From Cupriavidus taiwanensis (GTDB taxonomy: Bacteria; Pseudomonadota; Gammaproteobacteria; Burkholderiales; Burkholderiaceae): DNA of 64,000 nt. The DNA lies in contig NZ_LT984804.1 of assembly GCF_900250115.1 (NCBI RefSeq), positions 496,001-560,000 of the forward strand. The letters run 5' to 3'. How positions within the stretch are numbered: position 1 is the stretch's first letter; the number at the start of each line of letters is the position of its first letter. The notes beneath the pieces were generated by a model. The model was given only the letters and a program-made list of their open reading frames with translations. It searched no databases and was not told the DNA's origin. A program made the translations under genes and the position numbers. Shown in pieces: positions 54,337 through 63,524 of the stretch.

Positions 54337-55266
54337 ATGAGCTCTCCCGTAGTTTTCATCGACGGCGACCAAGGCACCACCGGGCTGCAAATCCACGAGC
54401 GGCTGCGCAACCGGACCGACATCCGGTTGTTCACACTTCCCGCTGCGGAGCGCAAGGATGCGCGGCGGCGCGCGGAAGCCATCAACGGCTGCGACATCGC
54501 CATCCTCTGCTTGCCGGATGCCGCCGCGCGCGAGGCAGTGGGCGCCATTGTCAATCCCGCCGTCCGGGTGATCGACGCCAGTTCCGCGTATCGCACACAG
54601 GCTGACTGGACCTACGGGTTTCCGGAAATGGCGGCGGGGCAGGCTGAGCAGATTGCCAACGCATCTCGGGTCACCAATCCCGGATGCTATCCGACCGGTG
54701 CGGTTGGCCTGCTGCGTCCGCTGGCACAGGCCGGGCTCATACCGGCCGCTTACCCGATCAGCATTCATGCGGTATCCGGCTATTCCGGACGCGGGCGTGC
54801 CGGCGTGGCGGAATATGAGGGGCAGGGCGCGGCCAGCGCGCCTTCCTACCAGGTATATGGCCTGGAACTCGCGCACAAGCACGCGCCCGAAATCGAGCAG
54901 CACGCCGGCCTGGCGCAGCGTCCCATTTTCGTCCCTGCATACGGAGCGTTTCGCCAGGGCATCGTGCTGACGGTGCCGCTGGCGTTGCGGCAGCTGGCAC
55001 CCGGCGTGGATGGCACGACTTTGCACTCCTGCCTGGCGCGCCACTATGCCGGAGCGACTCATGTACGCGTGTTGCCGCTGCAGGAATCACGCGCCCTGAC
55101 ACACCTGGACCCGCAAGCGCTGAACGGCACCAACGACATGGATTTGAGCGTATTTCATAACGTCGAAAGCGGGCACGTGCTGCTGTCCGCGGTGTTCGAT
55201 AATCTTGGCAAGGGCGCATCGGGCGCTGCGGTGCAGAACCTAGAGCTGATGCTTACGCGGCGATAG
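54337..55266 (+). CDS. argC: N-acetyl-gamma-glutamyl-phosphate reductase, type 2
   Basis: 309 residues, short (type 2) Arg[18 protein letters not shown] nucleotide-binding start, [18 protein letters not shown], and the catalytic Cys117 in NPGCYPTGA. It reduces N-acetylglutamyl phosphate to the semialdehyde in arginine synthesis. No other arg genes are adjacent; instead a LysR regulator is divergent, so this may be a second, regulated copy. The 264-base gap to 55531 shows no convincing gene. Confidence 0.88.
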   Translation: MSSPVVFIDGDQGTTGLQIHERLRNRTDIRLFTLPAAERKDARRRAEAINGCDIAILCLPDAAAREAVGAIVNPAVRVIDASSAYRTQADWTYGFPEMAAGQAEQIANASRVTNPGCYPTGAVGLLRPLAQAGLIPAAYPISIHAVSGYSGRGRAGVAEYEGQGAASAPSYQVYGLELAHKHAPEIEQHAGLAQRPIFVPAYGAFRQGIVLTVPLALRQLAPGVDGTTLHSCLARHYAGATHVRVLPLQESRALTHLDPQALNGTNDMDLSVFHNVESGHVLLSAVFDNLGKGASGAAVQNLELMLTRR

Positions 55267-55530
55267 TGGCGGGTGGCTCGAGCTAATGCCCGGCCGCTCC
55301 GTATGCAGACAGTTGTTGCCAGGCTCGTCGCGGGGGTCGGATGTCTCATGCAGGCCGAAACTCTGACTTCGGGCTGCTCGCGCTTACGCCGGGGGACTGC
55401 CGAAAGGGAACTCAACGGGGTGACGAGAGCGCAAGTTTGGCTTTCACGCCAGGCGCCCTTACGCGTACTTGGAAGCGTCGAGATACTAAGGATCCCGGAA
55501 GGTACAGATGCTGTTTCCCAGGGACGACCG

Positions 55531-56772
55531 CTATCGCGATATGGGCTCGCGTCGGCCAGTCAGAAACCAGGTATGCACTGTACCGATGCCCTTTGCTGCG
55601 ATGATGCCGCGTTCTTCAAAAAGAAAGGATTTCTCCAGCAGGTTGCGCGTCGCGTCGGTAACCTGCACCCGTCCAGCTAAGCTATGGGACTCCATCCGAC
55701 TCGCCGTGTTGACTGCATCGCCCCATAAGTCGTAAATGAACTTGCGCTTACCGATGACGCCGGCCACTACCGAACCACTATTGATACCGATGCGCATCTG
55801 GAGGCTATAGCCAGTGCGTCGATTGAACAGGTTGAGCGCGTCTATCATGTCCAGCGCCATGTCCGCGGCTCTGACGGCATGGTCGGCAATGGGCTCCGGT
55901 AGCCCCGCTGCTGCCATGTAAGCATCCCCGATAGTCTTGATCTTCTCAAGTCCGCGACGGTCGGCGATGGTGTCGAATTCGGTGAAGATCTCATTGAGCA
56001 CTGCGACGAGGTGCTCGGCGCTCATGCCCGTTGAGAAACGCGTGAATGCCACGATATCCGCAAACAAGACCGTCACCTCCGGAAAGCTGTCGGCAATGAT
56101 TTCCGGAATGCTGTCGGCTACGATCTCCGGACGTGCTTTCAGTCGTTCAGCGATCGGGTAGGGCAGCAGGTTCAAAAGCAGCCGCTCCGAGAGCTTCTGC
56201 TCAACCATGAGCCTGTCATAGAGATTCTGAAGCTCATCGCGCTGACGGCAGATCAGATCCCAGCTTGCCTGAAGCTCCTTGTTTTTTTGCGCAAGTGCTG
56301 CCTCGGCGCGTTTCTTTTCCGTGATGTTGCGTCCCTCCGGCAGTAGGAACACCACGTTGCCATTCGAATCCCGGATGGGCACAAGCGAGAAGTCGACAAT
56401 GATCGTCTCCGCGCCGATATTTTGGCTATACACCTCGAAATCGCTGCGAACGAACTCGCCTTGGCCTGCGCGCTGGATCAATTGCCGTAAATCGTTTTGG
56501 GTTTCGGGGGAGATGACCCACCATCGCGCCTCCCAGAATGGCTTTCCCCGTATGTCGTCCATATGAATGCCGATTCCGTCCAGCGCCGCCCGATTGATCT
56601 CGAGCATCCTGCCGTCGAGGTCTAGCAGACCGACGTACTGGAACATCGCGTCCAGCATGATGCTCGCCAGCTTGGCTCGCTGGGTTTGAAAGTCGTCGTG
56701 TGCGTAGAGCGTTACATCCCGCACCCGAAGCTCGGGGCTGGCCGCGAACAACTCACGGCTAATGAGGGCCAT
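55531..56772 (-). CDS. PAS domain class III adenylate cyclase
   Basis: 413 residues. N-terminal PAS domain (about 40-155, MLDAMFQYVGLLDLDGRMLEIN, ending in GRNITEKKRAE), a coiled-coil linker, then a class III cyclase (about 215-400): VTVLFADIVAFTRFS with the first metal Asp, KTIGDAYMAAAG, and YDLWGDAVNTASRM. The Lys and Asp at the base-recognition positions indicate ATP, so it should make cAMP. No transmembrane segments. An 8-residue tandem repeat (EIVADSIP, EIIADSFP) precedes the first metal Asp. Confidence 0.87.
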   Translation of the reverse strand: MALISRELFAASPELRVRDVTLYAHDDFQTQRAKLASIMLDAMFQYVGLLDLDGRMLEINRAALDGIGIHMDDIRGKPFWEARWWVISPETQNDLRQLIQRAGQGEFVRSDFEVYSQNIGAETIIVDFSLVPIRDSNGNVVFLLPEGRNITEKKRAEAALAQKNKELQASWDLICRQRDELQNLYDRLMVEQKLSERLLLNLLPYPIAERLKARPEIVADSIPEIIADSFPEVTVLFADIVAFTRFSTGMSAEHLVAVLNEIFTEFDTIADRRGLEKIKTIGDAYMAAAGLPEPIADHAVRAADMALDMIDALNLFNRRTGYSLQMRIGINSGSVVAGVIGKRKFIYDLWGDAVNTASRMESHSLAGRVQVTDATRNLLEKSFLFEERGIIAAKGIGTVHTWFLTGRREPISR

Positions 56773-56925
56773 GTTTCACCTCTTTCGCCCCGGCGCTATT
56801 TCATATGTAAGGTGGCTGTCACGGGACTGCTGCTATTGGAACATATCTGGAACCGTGCGGCACACTGAACTCCGCGTGCCACGTTGCCCTTCGCACGGAG
56901 GTAAAATCCGCGCCCCAAAGCACAT

Positions 56926-56948
56926 TGGGCCCGTCGCTTGCGGGCCCA
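56926..56948 (-). terminator. Hairpin after the catabolic operon
   Basis: TGGGCCCG and CGGGCCCA flank a seven-base loop, six bases after the stop of the MetA-type protein gene on the minus strand. Weak T-run; probable end of the operon transcript. Confidence 0.5.
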
Positions 56949-56953
56949 TTCCG

Positions 56954-57898
56954 TCAGAACGCTGTGACCACCTTGAACCAGAATTTGTCGCCGCCAAACC
57001 GGTTCTCGGCATAGGCTTCATGCTGCCATTGGGCGACGAAGCTGGTGCCTTTGGCGTTGGTATAAGAGACGCTCGGGCCGATAGCGAGCACCTCGCCGCG
57101 ACGGCCACGGCTCCATACGCCGGGCACTTCCGGCACCACGGCGCCATTGAACTTGTCGTCCGTGATCTGCTTCAGATAGTAGCCGCTCAGACCGACCGTC
57201 CATGGGCCAATATGCTTGCCCAGGGCATAATCGACGTGCAATTCCTGGCCGGACTGATAACTTCCCGTCATGCCGCCGAAGCTGGCGTCAGTGTTCTTCC
57301 CCTTGATGTTGTACATAAACTTGGCCGAGACTTCCCAGCCGCCGTGGCCAAGCCACGTGAATGCGGCCACTGGCTCGAACGCCCAGTAGTTCGCGCCGAT
57401 GCTGGTCCGCGGATCGTTCCGGTCGTAGCGCCCCGTGGGCACATAGATGTCCAGACCCGTCGTGACATGCCAGTTCGCACCATGCCAGCCGAGGACAATG
57501 GGGTCGATCGTGATGTCGCCCAGGCCAGTGGCGTTGCGACGGCCGCCCATCTGGGGCAAATTCATGGATTGGTAGACGAGCGGAACGATGGCTTGCATGC
57601 CCCAGCTTGCGCCAAGAAGCGTGATGTCGGTGACCTTTACCACCCGCAACGCGTCGAACCAGGCATCAACCTTTGCCGGACTGCCGGCGATATTTGCATT
57701 GTCGCCGTCGCCATCTTTGAGCTTACCGCCGTAGTAGCCGGTGTAATTGAGGAGATAGGTGCCCGGCGGAGGCAAAGCACCCGACATCCAGCTTTCAGCT
57801 CCATTGGGATACTGGTCTGCGCCCTCCTTGGCGAGCGCCTGATTGCCGCCTGGTGCAAGCGAACCGGCCAGCAGGGCCGCGATTGCTCGTTTCTTCAC
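56954..57898 (-). CDS. Phenol-degradation meta-pathway type outer-membrane protein
   Basis: 314 residues. Signal peptide ending near QALA, then PPPGTYLLNYTGYYGGKLKDGDG and beta-strand-rich sequence ending in FWFKVVTAF with terminal Phe. This matches the Phenol_MetA_deg/MetA-pathway family of outer-membrane channels found in many aromatic-degradation operons. It likely helps hydrophobic aromatic compounds cross the outer membrane. Last gene of the operon, 43 bases after the cyclase-family gene. Confidence 0.82.
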   Translation of the reverse strand: MKKRAIAALLAGSLAPGGNQALAKEGADQYPNGAESWMSGALPPPGTYLLNYTGYYGGKLKDGDGDNANIAGSPAKVDAWFDALRVVKVTDITLLGASWGMQAIVPLVYQSMNLPQMGGRRNATGLGDITIDPIVLGWHGANWHVTTGLDIYVPTGRYDRNDPRTSIGANYWAFEPVAAFTWLGHGGWEVSAKFMYNIKGKNTDASFGGMTGSYQSGQELHVDYALGKHIGPWTVGLSGYYLKQITDDKFNGAVVPEVPGVWSRGRRGEVLAIGPSVSYTNAKGTSFVAQWQHEAYAENRFGGDKFWFKVVTAF

Positions 57899-57941
57899 TT
57901 CGTTCTCCTCCTTTTCTGGTTATGCGTGGCTCAGTGGAATA

Positions 57942-58721
57942 TCAGCCGGGAATCAGCGCCAGGACGCGAAGCGGACTGCCGGAACCGTCCTTGATCTTCA
58001 GCGGGGCAGCGACAATCAATGCGCCCTGCGGCGGCAGTTGGTCGAGATTGGTCAGGCACTGCAGACCGTAGCGGTTGTTGCCATGCATCAGGTAATGGCA
58101 CGGGAACGGCAGCTCCCAGCCATAGGATTGGCCCGCATCGGTGCCGATGGCTTCGACGCCGAATCCGTGGACGTCGCGCTCGTCAATCATCCACTGGACA
58201 ACCCCCTGGTCAGGACCTGGGGTATGCATGCCATCGTCACGCGCATTCAGGTACGCTTCGGGACTGGTGCGCTTGGACCAGTCGGTGCGCATCAGGACCC
58301 AGGAGCGGGCAGGGATGCGGCCATGCCGGGCTTCCCAGGCCTTGACGGCGTCGACGGTGAGCAGGTAATCCGGGTCTTCCGCAGCCTCGCTCGAACAGTC
58401 AATGACGCAAGCGGTGGCAAAAAATTTTTCGGCGGGGATGGTGTCCGTTGTATTGTCCGGCAGGTCCTTGCCGGAGATCCAATGGACGGGTGCGTCGAAA
58501 TGGGTGCCGGTATGCTCGCCGCAGGAGAAGTTGTTCCAGTACCAGTTCGGGCCGCGATCGTCATAGCGCGAGATGGTCTCTTGCCGGAACGGCCAGGTCT
58601 GGCCCATCTCGGGCGGCAGCGAGATGGTCGGGAATTCAGAGCTCAAGGTCTGCGTCAAATCCACCACGCGGATGCGGCCGGACAGCAGATCGGCGGCAAA
58701 ATGGGCAAGGCTGCTGCTCAT
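57942..58721 (-). CDS. Cyclase-family (kynurenine formamidase/isatin hydrolase-like) metal hydrolase
   Basis: 259 residues. The HxGTHxDxPxH motif appears as EHTGTHFDAPVHW, binding a metal (often Mn or Zn). The fold is that of kynurenine formamidase and isatin hydrolase, which open amide rings of indole-derived compounds. AGGAGA site before the ATG at 58721. Placed in an operon with a StyA-like monooxygenase and flavin reductase, it would suit ring opening of an oxidised indole intermediate. Confidence 0.82.
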   Translation of the reverse strand: MSSSLAHFAADLLSGRIRVVDLTQTLSSEFPTISLPPEMGQTWPFRQETISRYDDRGPNWYWNNFSCGEHTGTHFDAPVHWISGKDLPDNTTDTIPAEKFFATACVIDCSSEAAEDPDYLLTVDAVKAWEARHGRIPARSWVLMRTDWSKRTSPEAYLNARDDGMHTPGPDQGVVQWMIDERDVHGFGVEAIGTDAGQSYGWELPFPCHYLMHGNNRYGLQCLTNLDQLPPQGALIVAAPLKIKDGSGSPLRVLALIPG

Positions 58722-58748
58722 GGTTGTCTCCTGTAGTTGCTTCACTTT

Positions 58749-60344
58749 TCAGTTTGATTTCGCCCGTTTCTTTGCGAGCGCGTTGGCGACGTGGTATCCG
58801 GAGGTACCGCCAAGGCCGGGTCCGGGATGGGTCGAGGCGCCGATGTGATGCAGATGTTTAACCGGGGTAGCGTGATCCTTGATGCCAGGGACTGGGCGCC
58901 AGAACATGAACTGGTCGATGCTGCATTCGCCGGAATAGGGATCACCGCCGACGAGGTTGACGTTCATCGACTCAAGATCGGCAGGGGAGAGAACTGTCCG
59001 CCCGACGATGCTTGCCTTCAGGTTTGGCACCTGGCGCGCAATCCGGTCGATAATCCGGTCGGCGTAGCGCTCGCGGACTTCGGCAGTCCAGCGACCATCC
59101 GACGGGACAGTGATCTCTCCAAGTGCATCGCCTTTGACTTGGCGCGGGCACTCCGGCACCTGAATCCAGAGCACCCAGCCTCCAGCCGGGCTTCTGGATG
59201 GGTCGACAGCGCAAGGCTGGGCAACGCAAATCGTGCCTTCTGCCGGAAGCAGGCCTCGTTCCGCTTCGCTGACTGCCCTGGAGACACCGTCCAGACCCGA
59301 GGTAAGGTGCAGGTAGATGACATCCCGCAGATGTTCCTGGGGCCAGTCGGGAGGGGCGGACAGCGCCAGATGGATCTGCATGTTGCCCTTGCCGTATCGG
59401 TACTCGGCTGCCTGCTGGCGTAGGCGAGGCGGAACGTGCTCAGCGGCCAATAGCTTCCCGTAGAGCTGGCCAGGCGTGACGTTGCAGATGATCTCCTTGC
59501 CCATGAAAACGCGGTTGTCCCGCGTCCTGACGCCGCGCGCCGAACCGGCCTCGACCAGGATGTCCTCGACGTCGGCATTCACATGGAAAGCACCGCCCCG
59601 GCTCTCGATGATTCTGCGGAAGGCGTCGACAGTACGGGCATTGCCGCCCTGGACGATCGGCAGGCCAACCGCTTCCAGCGTGAAGGCGACTACCTTGCCC
59701 ATCAATGCGGACAGCGCGCTTTCAGGGCCAAGGCCGGTATGCAATACCCAAGGCGCGAGCAGCGCCTGGACCAGGTCGGATTTGACCCGCGTCTCCAGCC
59801 AGCTGCGGCAACTCATCAGGGCGGGGGAAAAGAAGGCGACGGTGTCATGCACGCCTTGTTTCCACAGACGACCCGCCACGGTCTTTGCAACTCCGGCACT
59901 CCACAGTTCGTTGCCGAGCAGGGAGAACACCAGGCCGGCGTTTTGCTCGACCTCTTGCATGGCCGCCTGAAAGGCATCGCCGTCGCCGCTTGCCAGCGCA
60001 TTGAAGGCGCTGACATTGCGCTCACGGGAGGTGCTGAGAATCAGCGAACGGTTATCGGGCAGCAGTACGCCAGTGGGCGTGTTGTTATTGCGGTAGCTGA
60101 GTCCTGCCTGATGAAGATCATCCTTCAGCTCCGCGTAGCCCGGCGAGGTGACAAAGAGCGGATGTGCCGTGGACAACGTGTCGTGCAGATAGCCCGGTGC
60201 GTTGAGTGCCTCTGTGCGAATGCATCCGCCCAGCGCGCTATTGCGTTCCAGCACACACACGCGCTTGCCACGTCTGGCCAGAACGGCTGCGCAGACGAGC
60301 GAATTGATACCACTGCCGACAATGACGGCGTCATACGTACTCAT
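58749..60344 (-). CDS. FAD-dependent oxidoreductase (phytoene desaturase-like)
   Basis: 531 residues. Dinucleotide motif VIVGSGINSLVCAAVLARRGKRV at the N-terminus, then GGCIRTE, the second FAD motif of amine-oxidase/phytoene-desaturase family. C-terminal GASTHPGPGLGGTSGYHVANAL is the third FAD-binding block. Probably a dehydrogenase or oxidase acting on a pathway intermediate. It lies 27 bases before the cyclase-family gene and 99 after the flavin reductase. Confidence 0.83.
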   Translation of the reverse strand: MSTYDAVIVGSGINSLVCAAVLARRGKRVCVLERNSALGGCIRTEALNAPGYLHDTLSTAHPLFVTSPGYAELKDDLHQAGLSYRNNNTPTGVLLPDNRSLILSTSRERNVSAFNALASGDGDAFQAAMQEVEQNAGLVFSLLGNELWSAGVAKTVAGRLWKQGVHDTVAFFSPALMSCRSWLETRVKSDLVQALLAPWVLHTGLGPESALSALMGKVVAFTLEAVGLPIVQGGNARTVDAFRRIIESRGGAFHVNADVEDILVEAGSARGVRTRDNRVFMGKEIICNVTPGQLYGKLLAAEHVPPRLRQQAAEYRYGKGNMQIHLALSAPPDWPQEHLRDVIYLHLTSGLDGVSRAVSEAERGLLPAEGTICVAQPCAVDPSRSPAGGWVLWIQVPECPRQVKGDALGEITVPSDGRWTAEVRERYADRIIDRIARQVPNLKASIVGRTVLSPADLESMNVNLVGGDPYSGECSIDQFMFWRPVPGIKDHATPVKHLHHIGASTHPGPGLGGTSGYHVANALAKKRAKSN

Positions 60345-60443
60345 TGGATTATCCCGGGGGCAAGGATAAGAGAGGTCGGCAAATACGTCGGGTCGCGGCG
60401 TTGGCCAGCTTCCTTCAGACGGATTGCGTGTGCGGTACCGGAA

Positions 60444-60968
60444 TCAGGTCGCGGCGACGTACTCGGTGCGGATCAGGTCGGACAGCTCGGTCAGGGCGTT
60501 CGCGGTACGAGCGTAGTTTCCCTTGTAGAAGAGCAGGGATTCCCGATCCGACGTGTCAAAATGCCGGACCTCGCCAAGGAAGATGACGTGATCCCCGCCG
60601 TCATACTGATGCGTGTTGCGGCATTGGAAAACCGCTGCGCATCCTGGCAGGACAGGAGAGCCGTCGAGGCCATCCGTGCATGGGACGCCTGCGAACTTGC
60701 CATCCGTGCCACGTGCAAAGCGATTGGACACATCTTCCTGGTCGGCGGCCAGAATGTGAATCACGAAACTGCCGGTGTTCTGAAACGCCTCAAGGCTGTA
60801 GGATTTTTTTGCAAGGCTCCACAGCACCAGTCGCGGCTCCAGCGATACCGAGCTGAAGCTGTTAACAGTTACGCCCCATGGTTCACCGTCTGGGGTGCGG
60901 GTTGTGACAATCGCTACGCCGGTGGCGAAGCGGCCGAGGGCATTCCGAAACTCGCGTGCGTCGGTCAT
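60444..60968 (-). CDS. Flavin reductase (StyB/HpaC-like)
   Basis: 174 residues. FRNALGRFATGVAIVTT, PWGVTVNSFSSVSLEPRLVLWSL and GDHVIFLGEVRHF are the signature blocks of the FMN/FAD:NAD(P)H reductases that supply reduced flavin to two-component monooxygenases. Start at 60968 with a CAGGAGA site. Encoded 77 bases after the StyA-like monooxygenase, so it should be its partner (as StyB is for StyA). Confidence 0.88.
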   Translation of the reverse strand: MTDAREFRNALGRFATGVAIVTTRTPDGEPWGVTVNSFSSVSLEPRLVLWSLAKKSYSLEAFQNTGSFVIHILAADQEDVSNRFARGTDGKFAGVPCTDGLDGSPVLPGCAAVFQCRNTHQYDGGDHVIFLGEVRHFDTSDRESLLFYKGNYARTANALTELSDLIRTEYVAAT

Positions 60969-61045
60969 GGCTGTCTCCTGAAGCCTGCTGCACCGACAGG
61001 AGCAGGCAGGCAACTTGTTTTCGGGTATTTTTTGTTTGTTCTGCC

Positions 61046-62335
61046 TCAGGCGGCCCGGGACTGCGATTCTTGCGCGATCCAGGCGTCGGTGGCTTCCTCG
61101 TCGAACCAGTAGCTGCCGTAGTCGCGAGGATCATTGAAGCCGTTGGCGATGCGATGCGCGATACGCGGTGCATGTTGCGCCGTGGCCAGCAGCCTGACGA
61201 TGTGATCCGGCGGCGGGAACAGCAGCGAGTTGGTCCAGCGGATCACCGGCTCGGCGTAGCCTTCGTAAAGGCCGTCGAAGGTCGATTGCATCCATGCCTT
61301 GTCGAAGGGCTTGTCGCCGTGGCGCAGGATGGAATCGAAATAGTGCAGGGCGCCCTTGGTGGCGTTGTTCGAGCCTTGGCCCGTGATCGGGTCGTTGACC
61401 ATGACGGCATCGCCGAGGCCCATCACCATGCGGCCGGATGGCAGCGTAAGCGTGGGGTTGCGTACGGTCGGCGTGACACGCCCGCTCAGAATCCCGTTGG
61501 CATCGGTGAGCTGCACGCTGGCACAACGCTCGCTCTCCCACGGCAGGTACTCGCGCAGGATGCCGAGACAGACATCCAGATGCTGGTCGGCCGACTTGAC
61601 ATCAGCCCAGCGATCCATCGGACCGCCCGGAATGGCCTCAAAGACCATGATGTCGCAGGCCTGGGTCTCGCTGCTGCCCTTGGTCGTCAATGCCGGAAAC
61701 ACGAAGTATTCGCCGACGCCCGGGATCAGATTGAAATTGACGCACTCAAACGGGCCGCTGCGCTGCATGCCGGTCACATAGGCCAGCGCGAGCTGGCGCT
61801 GCGGATGACGCACCGGAGAGCGGGCCTCATTGCGGGTCAGCAGGTTGACGATCTCCCCTTTGCCACCCGCCAGCAGGACCAGGTCATGGCTCTGCGCCAG
61901 AGCCTCGAGCTCGGGAATTTCCACGTTCTCGATGCGCAGGTTGCCGCCACGGCTTTCGAATTCGGCCATCCATCCGGGCATCTTGACGCGCTGGTCGACG
62001 GATTGCGCAGAGGCATTCAGGCGCGCACGCCAATGGATGGCCATTTCGCCCTTCCCATCATCGGTGGGGATGGTCAGACCAATGCCATCGACGGTAGGGC
62101 ACTGTGCCTCCCATTGATTCAGGCCGAAATTGCGCTCGATCTGAAGCGCCTGATCGAAAATGCATTGGGACGACATCACCTTGCCGCTCCAGACTTCCTC
62201 TGCCGTGCGGTTAGTGACCAGCGTGACCTCATAGCCATGATGCAGCAGGGCGCAGCCCAGCAACAGGCCTGCTTGCCCTGCGCCAACAATCGCGATCTTG
62301 CGCGGCGTGATCTTCGAAATGGATTGGGTGGTCAT
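61046..62335 (-). CDS. Styrene/indole monooxygenase StyA-like, FADH2-dependent
   Basis: 429 residues. GAGQAGLLLG FAD motif at 18-27, GHG-type mid-block, and a C-terminal GLGDAVMVNDPITGQGSNNATKG FAD-binding segment that matches StyA. StyA-type enzymes use reduced FAD to epoxidise styrene or indole. The next gene encodes the flavin reductase. In Acinetobacter and Cupriavidus indole-degradation clusters, StyA homologues start the pathway. Start at 62335 with a CTGGAGAG site. Confidence 0.85.
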   Translation of the reverse strand: MTTQSISKITPRKIAIVGAGQAGLLLGCALLHHGYEVTLVTNRTAEEVWSGKVMSSQCIFDQALQIERNFGLNQWEAQCPTVDGIGLTIPTDDGKGEMAIHWRARLNASAQSVDQRVKMPGWMAEFESRGGNLRIENVEIPELEALAQSHDLVLLAGGKGEIVNLLTRNEARSPVRHPQRQLALAYVTGMQRSGPFECVNFNLIPGVGEYFVFPALTTKGSSETQACDIMVFEAIPGGPMDRWADVKSADQHLDVCLGILREYLPWESERCASVQLTDANGILSGRVTPTVRNPTLTLPSGRMVMGLGDAVMVNDPITGQGSNNATKGALHYFDSILRHGDKPFDKAWMQSTFDGLYEGYAEPVIRWTNSLLFPPPDHIVRLLATAQHAPRIAHRIANGFNDPRDYGSYWFDEEATDAWIAQESQSRAA

Positions 62336-62403
62336 GTCTCTCTCCAGTAGGGGTATCGTGCTTTTTTGGCTGGCGCTTGCGTGCGCCACGGCCGGTGGTC
62401 GCT

Positions 62404-63192
62404 TTAAGCGGTGAGCCGCTGGATGGCTGCCTGCCGGCCTTCCGGGCCCAATGCGCCATAGCCGCCATCGCAGGCGTAGTCGGTGCCCGTGACAAAGCCG
62501 GCAGCGTCGGACAGGAGAAAGAGGACCACCTGCGCGACTTCCTCGGGCTTGCCGAGCCGCCCGAGCGGGTGGAAGTCGGCAGCGACGCTGTCGGCCTTCG
62601 CCTTGTTGCCACCGCTCAGCGCACTGATCACCGATGACCAGGTCCATCCTGGTGAGACTGAGTTGATTCGAATGTTGTCGGGAGCGAGATCAAGCGCAGC
62701 GCTGCGAGTGAATTGCTGGATCGCGGCTTTGGTGATCGGGTACAGCCAGCGCCCGGACTGCGCCACGCCGGCCGAGATCGAGGCAAAGTTCACCACTGCG
62801 CCGCCGCCGCGCTTCTTCATCTCCGGCACGCAAGCCTGCAGCATCATCGCCGCGCCAACCACGTTGACGTTGTAGGATTCCAGCCACTGTTCGCGCGTGG
62901 ACGCTGCACCATTGTCGACATAGGTGCAGGCGCAGTTGACCAGCAGGTCGATGCCCCCAAAGGCGTTCACGGTCTCGGCGATGCAGGCAGAGATGGCGGC
63001 GTCGCTGGTCACGTCCACTGCAACAAAGCGGCAATGCGCAGCATGGCGTTCCGCAACCTGATTGCCTCCTTGCTCGTCGATGTCGACGACAACGACGTTG
63101 GCGCCAGCCGAGACAAGGGCCGCTATAACCGCTTCGCCGATCATGGTTGCGCCACCGGTCACGATGGCCGTCTTGCCTTGAATTCCTTGCAT
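62404..63192 (-). CDS. SDR family oxidoreductase
   Basis: 262 residues. TGGATMIGEA cofactor motif, DIDEQGGN (Asp after strand two suggests NAD), catalytic Tyr/Lys in YPITKAAIQQ and the ending GTDYACDGGYGAL. First gene of the operon. In described indole-degradation clusters an SDR oxidises the indole dihydrodiol, which would suit the order here. The 318-base gap upstream to the AraC gene holds the promoter; repeats of GCGGAT and a TATCCGGATA palindrome (63287-63296) are possible operators. Confidence 0.84.
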   Translation of the reverse strand: MQGIQGKTAIVTGGATMIGEAVIAALVSAGANVVVVDIDEQGGNQVAERHAAHCRFVAVDVTSDAAISACIAETVNAFGGIDLLVNCACTYVDNGAASTREQWLESYNVNVVGAAMMLQACVPEMKKRGGGAVVNFASISAGVAQSGRWLYPITKAAIQQFTRSAALDLAPDNIRINSVSPGWTWSSVISALSGGNKAKADSVAADFHPLGRLGKPEEVAQVVLFLLSDAAGFVTGTDYACDGGYGALGPEGRQAAIQRLTA

Positions 63193-63490
63193 GTTGTCTC
63201 CACTTTTGTATCGGCTCGCACGTAGCCATGTGAAAGACAGTTTGGTGTACCAGTGACGATGCTTCTATCCGCAATCCGCGTTCCGATATCCGGATAACGA
63301 GCCGATGCAAAGTCCGGGTTGGTCGTATGGAGAGGAGCGGTGCGCGGCAGCGTTGCCGGTTTTTTGGAGCGGCGATTCCAGCCCAGCGGGGATGGTGGAC
63401 TTATTTTGATGTATCAACAATTACGGTGAAGGGAGGCGCGGTTCGATGAGCGATGCATTTGACGCTGTCGGAGCAGCGAGAAGGCTACGG

Positions 63491-63524
63491 CGCCTAGGAC
63501 CTTGGCTCGCCTAGGACCTTGGCT
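63491..63524. repeat. 17-base tandem duplication at AraC gene end
   Basis: CGCCTAGGACCTTGGCT occurs twice without spacer. The copy at 63508-63524 contains the stop of the AraC gene, so the duplication does not alter the protein. Confidence 0.85.

Noticed and set aside
55273..55735. Small plus-strand frames after argC
   Set aside because: No ribosome-binding site, no recognisable sequence, and partly antisense to the adenylate cyclase gene.
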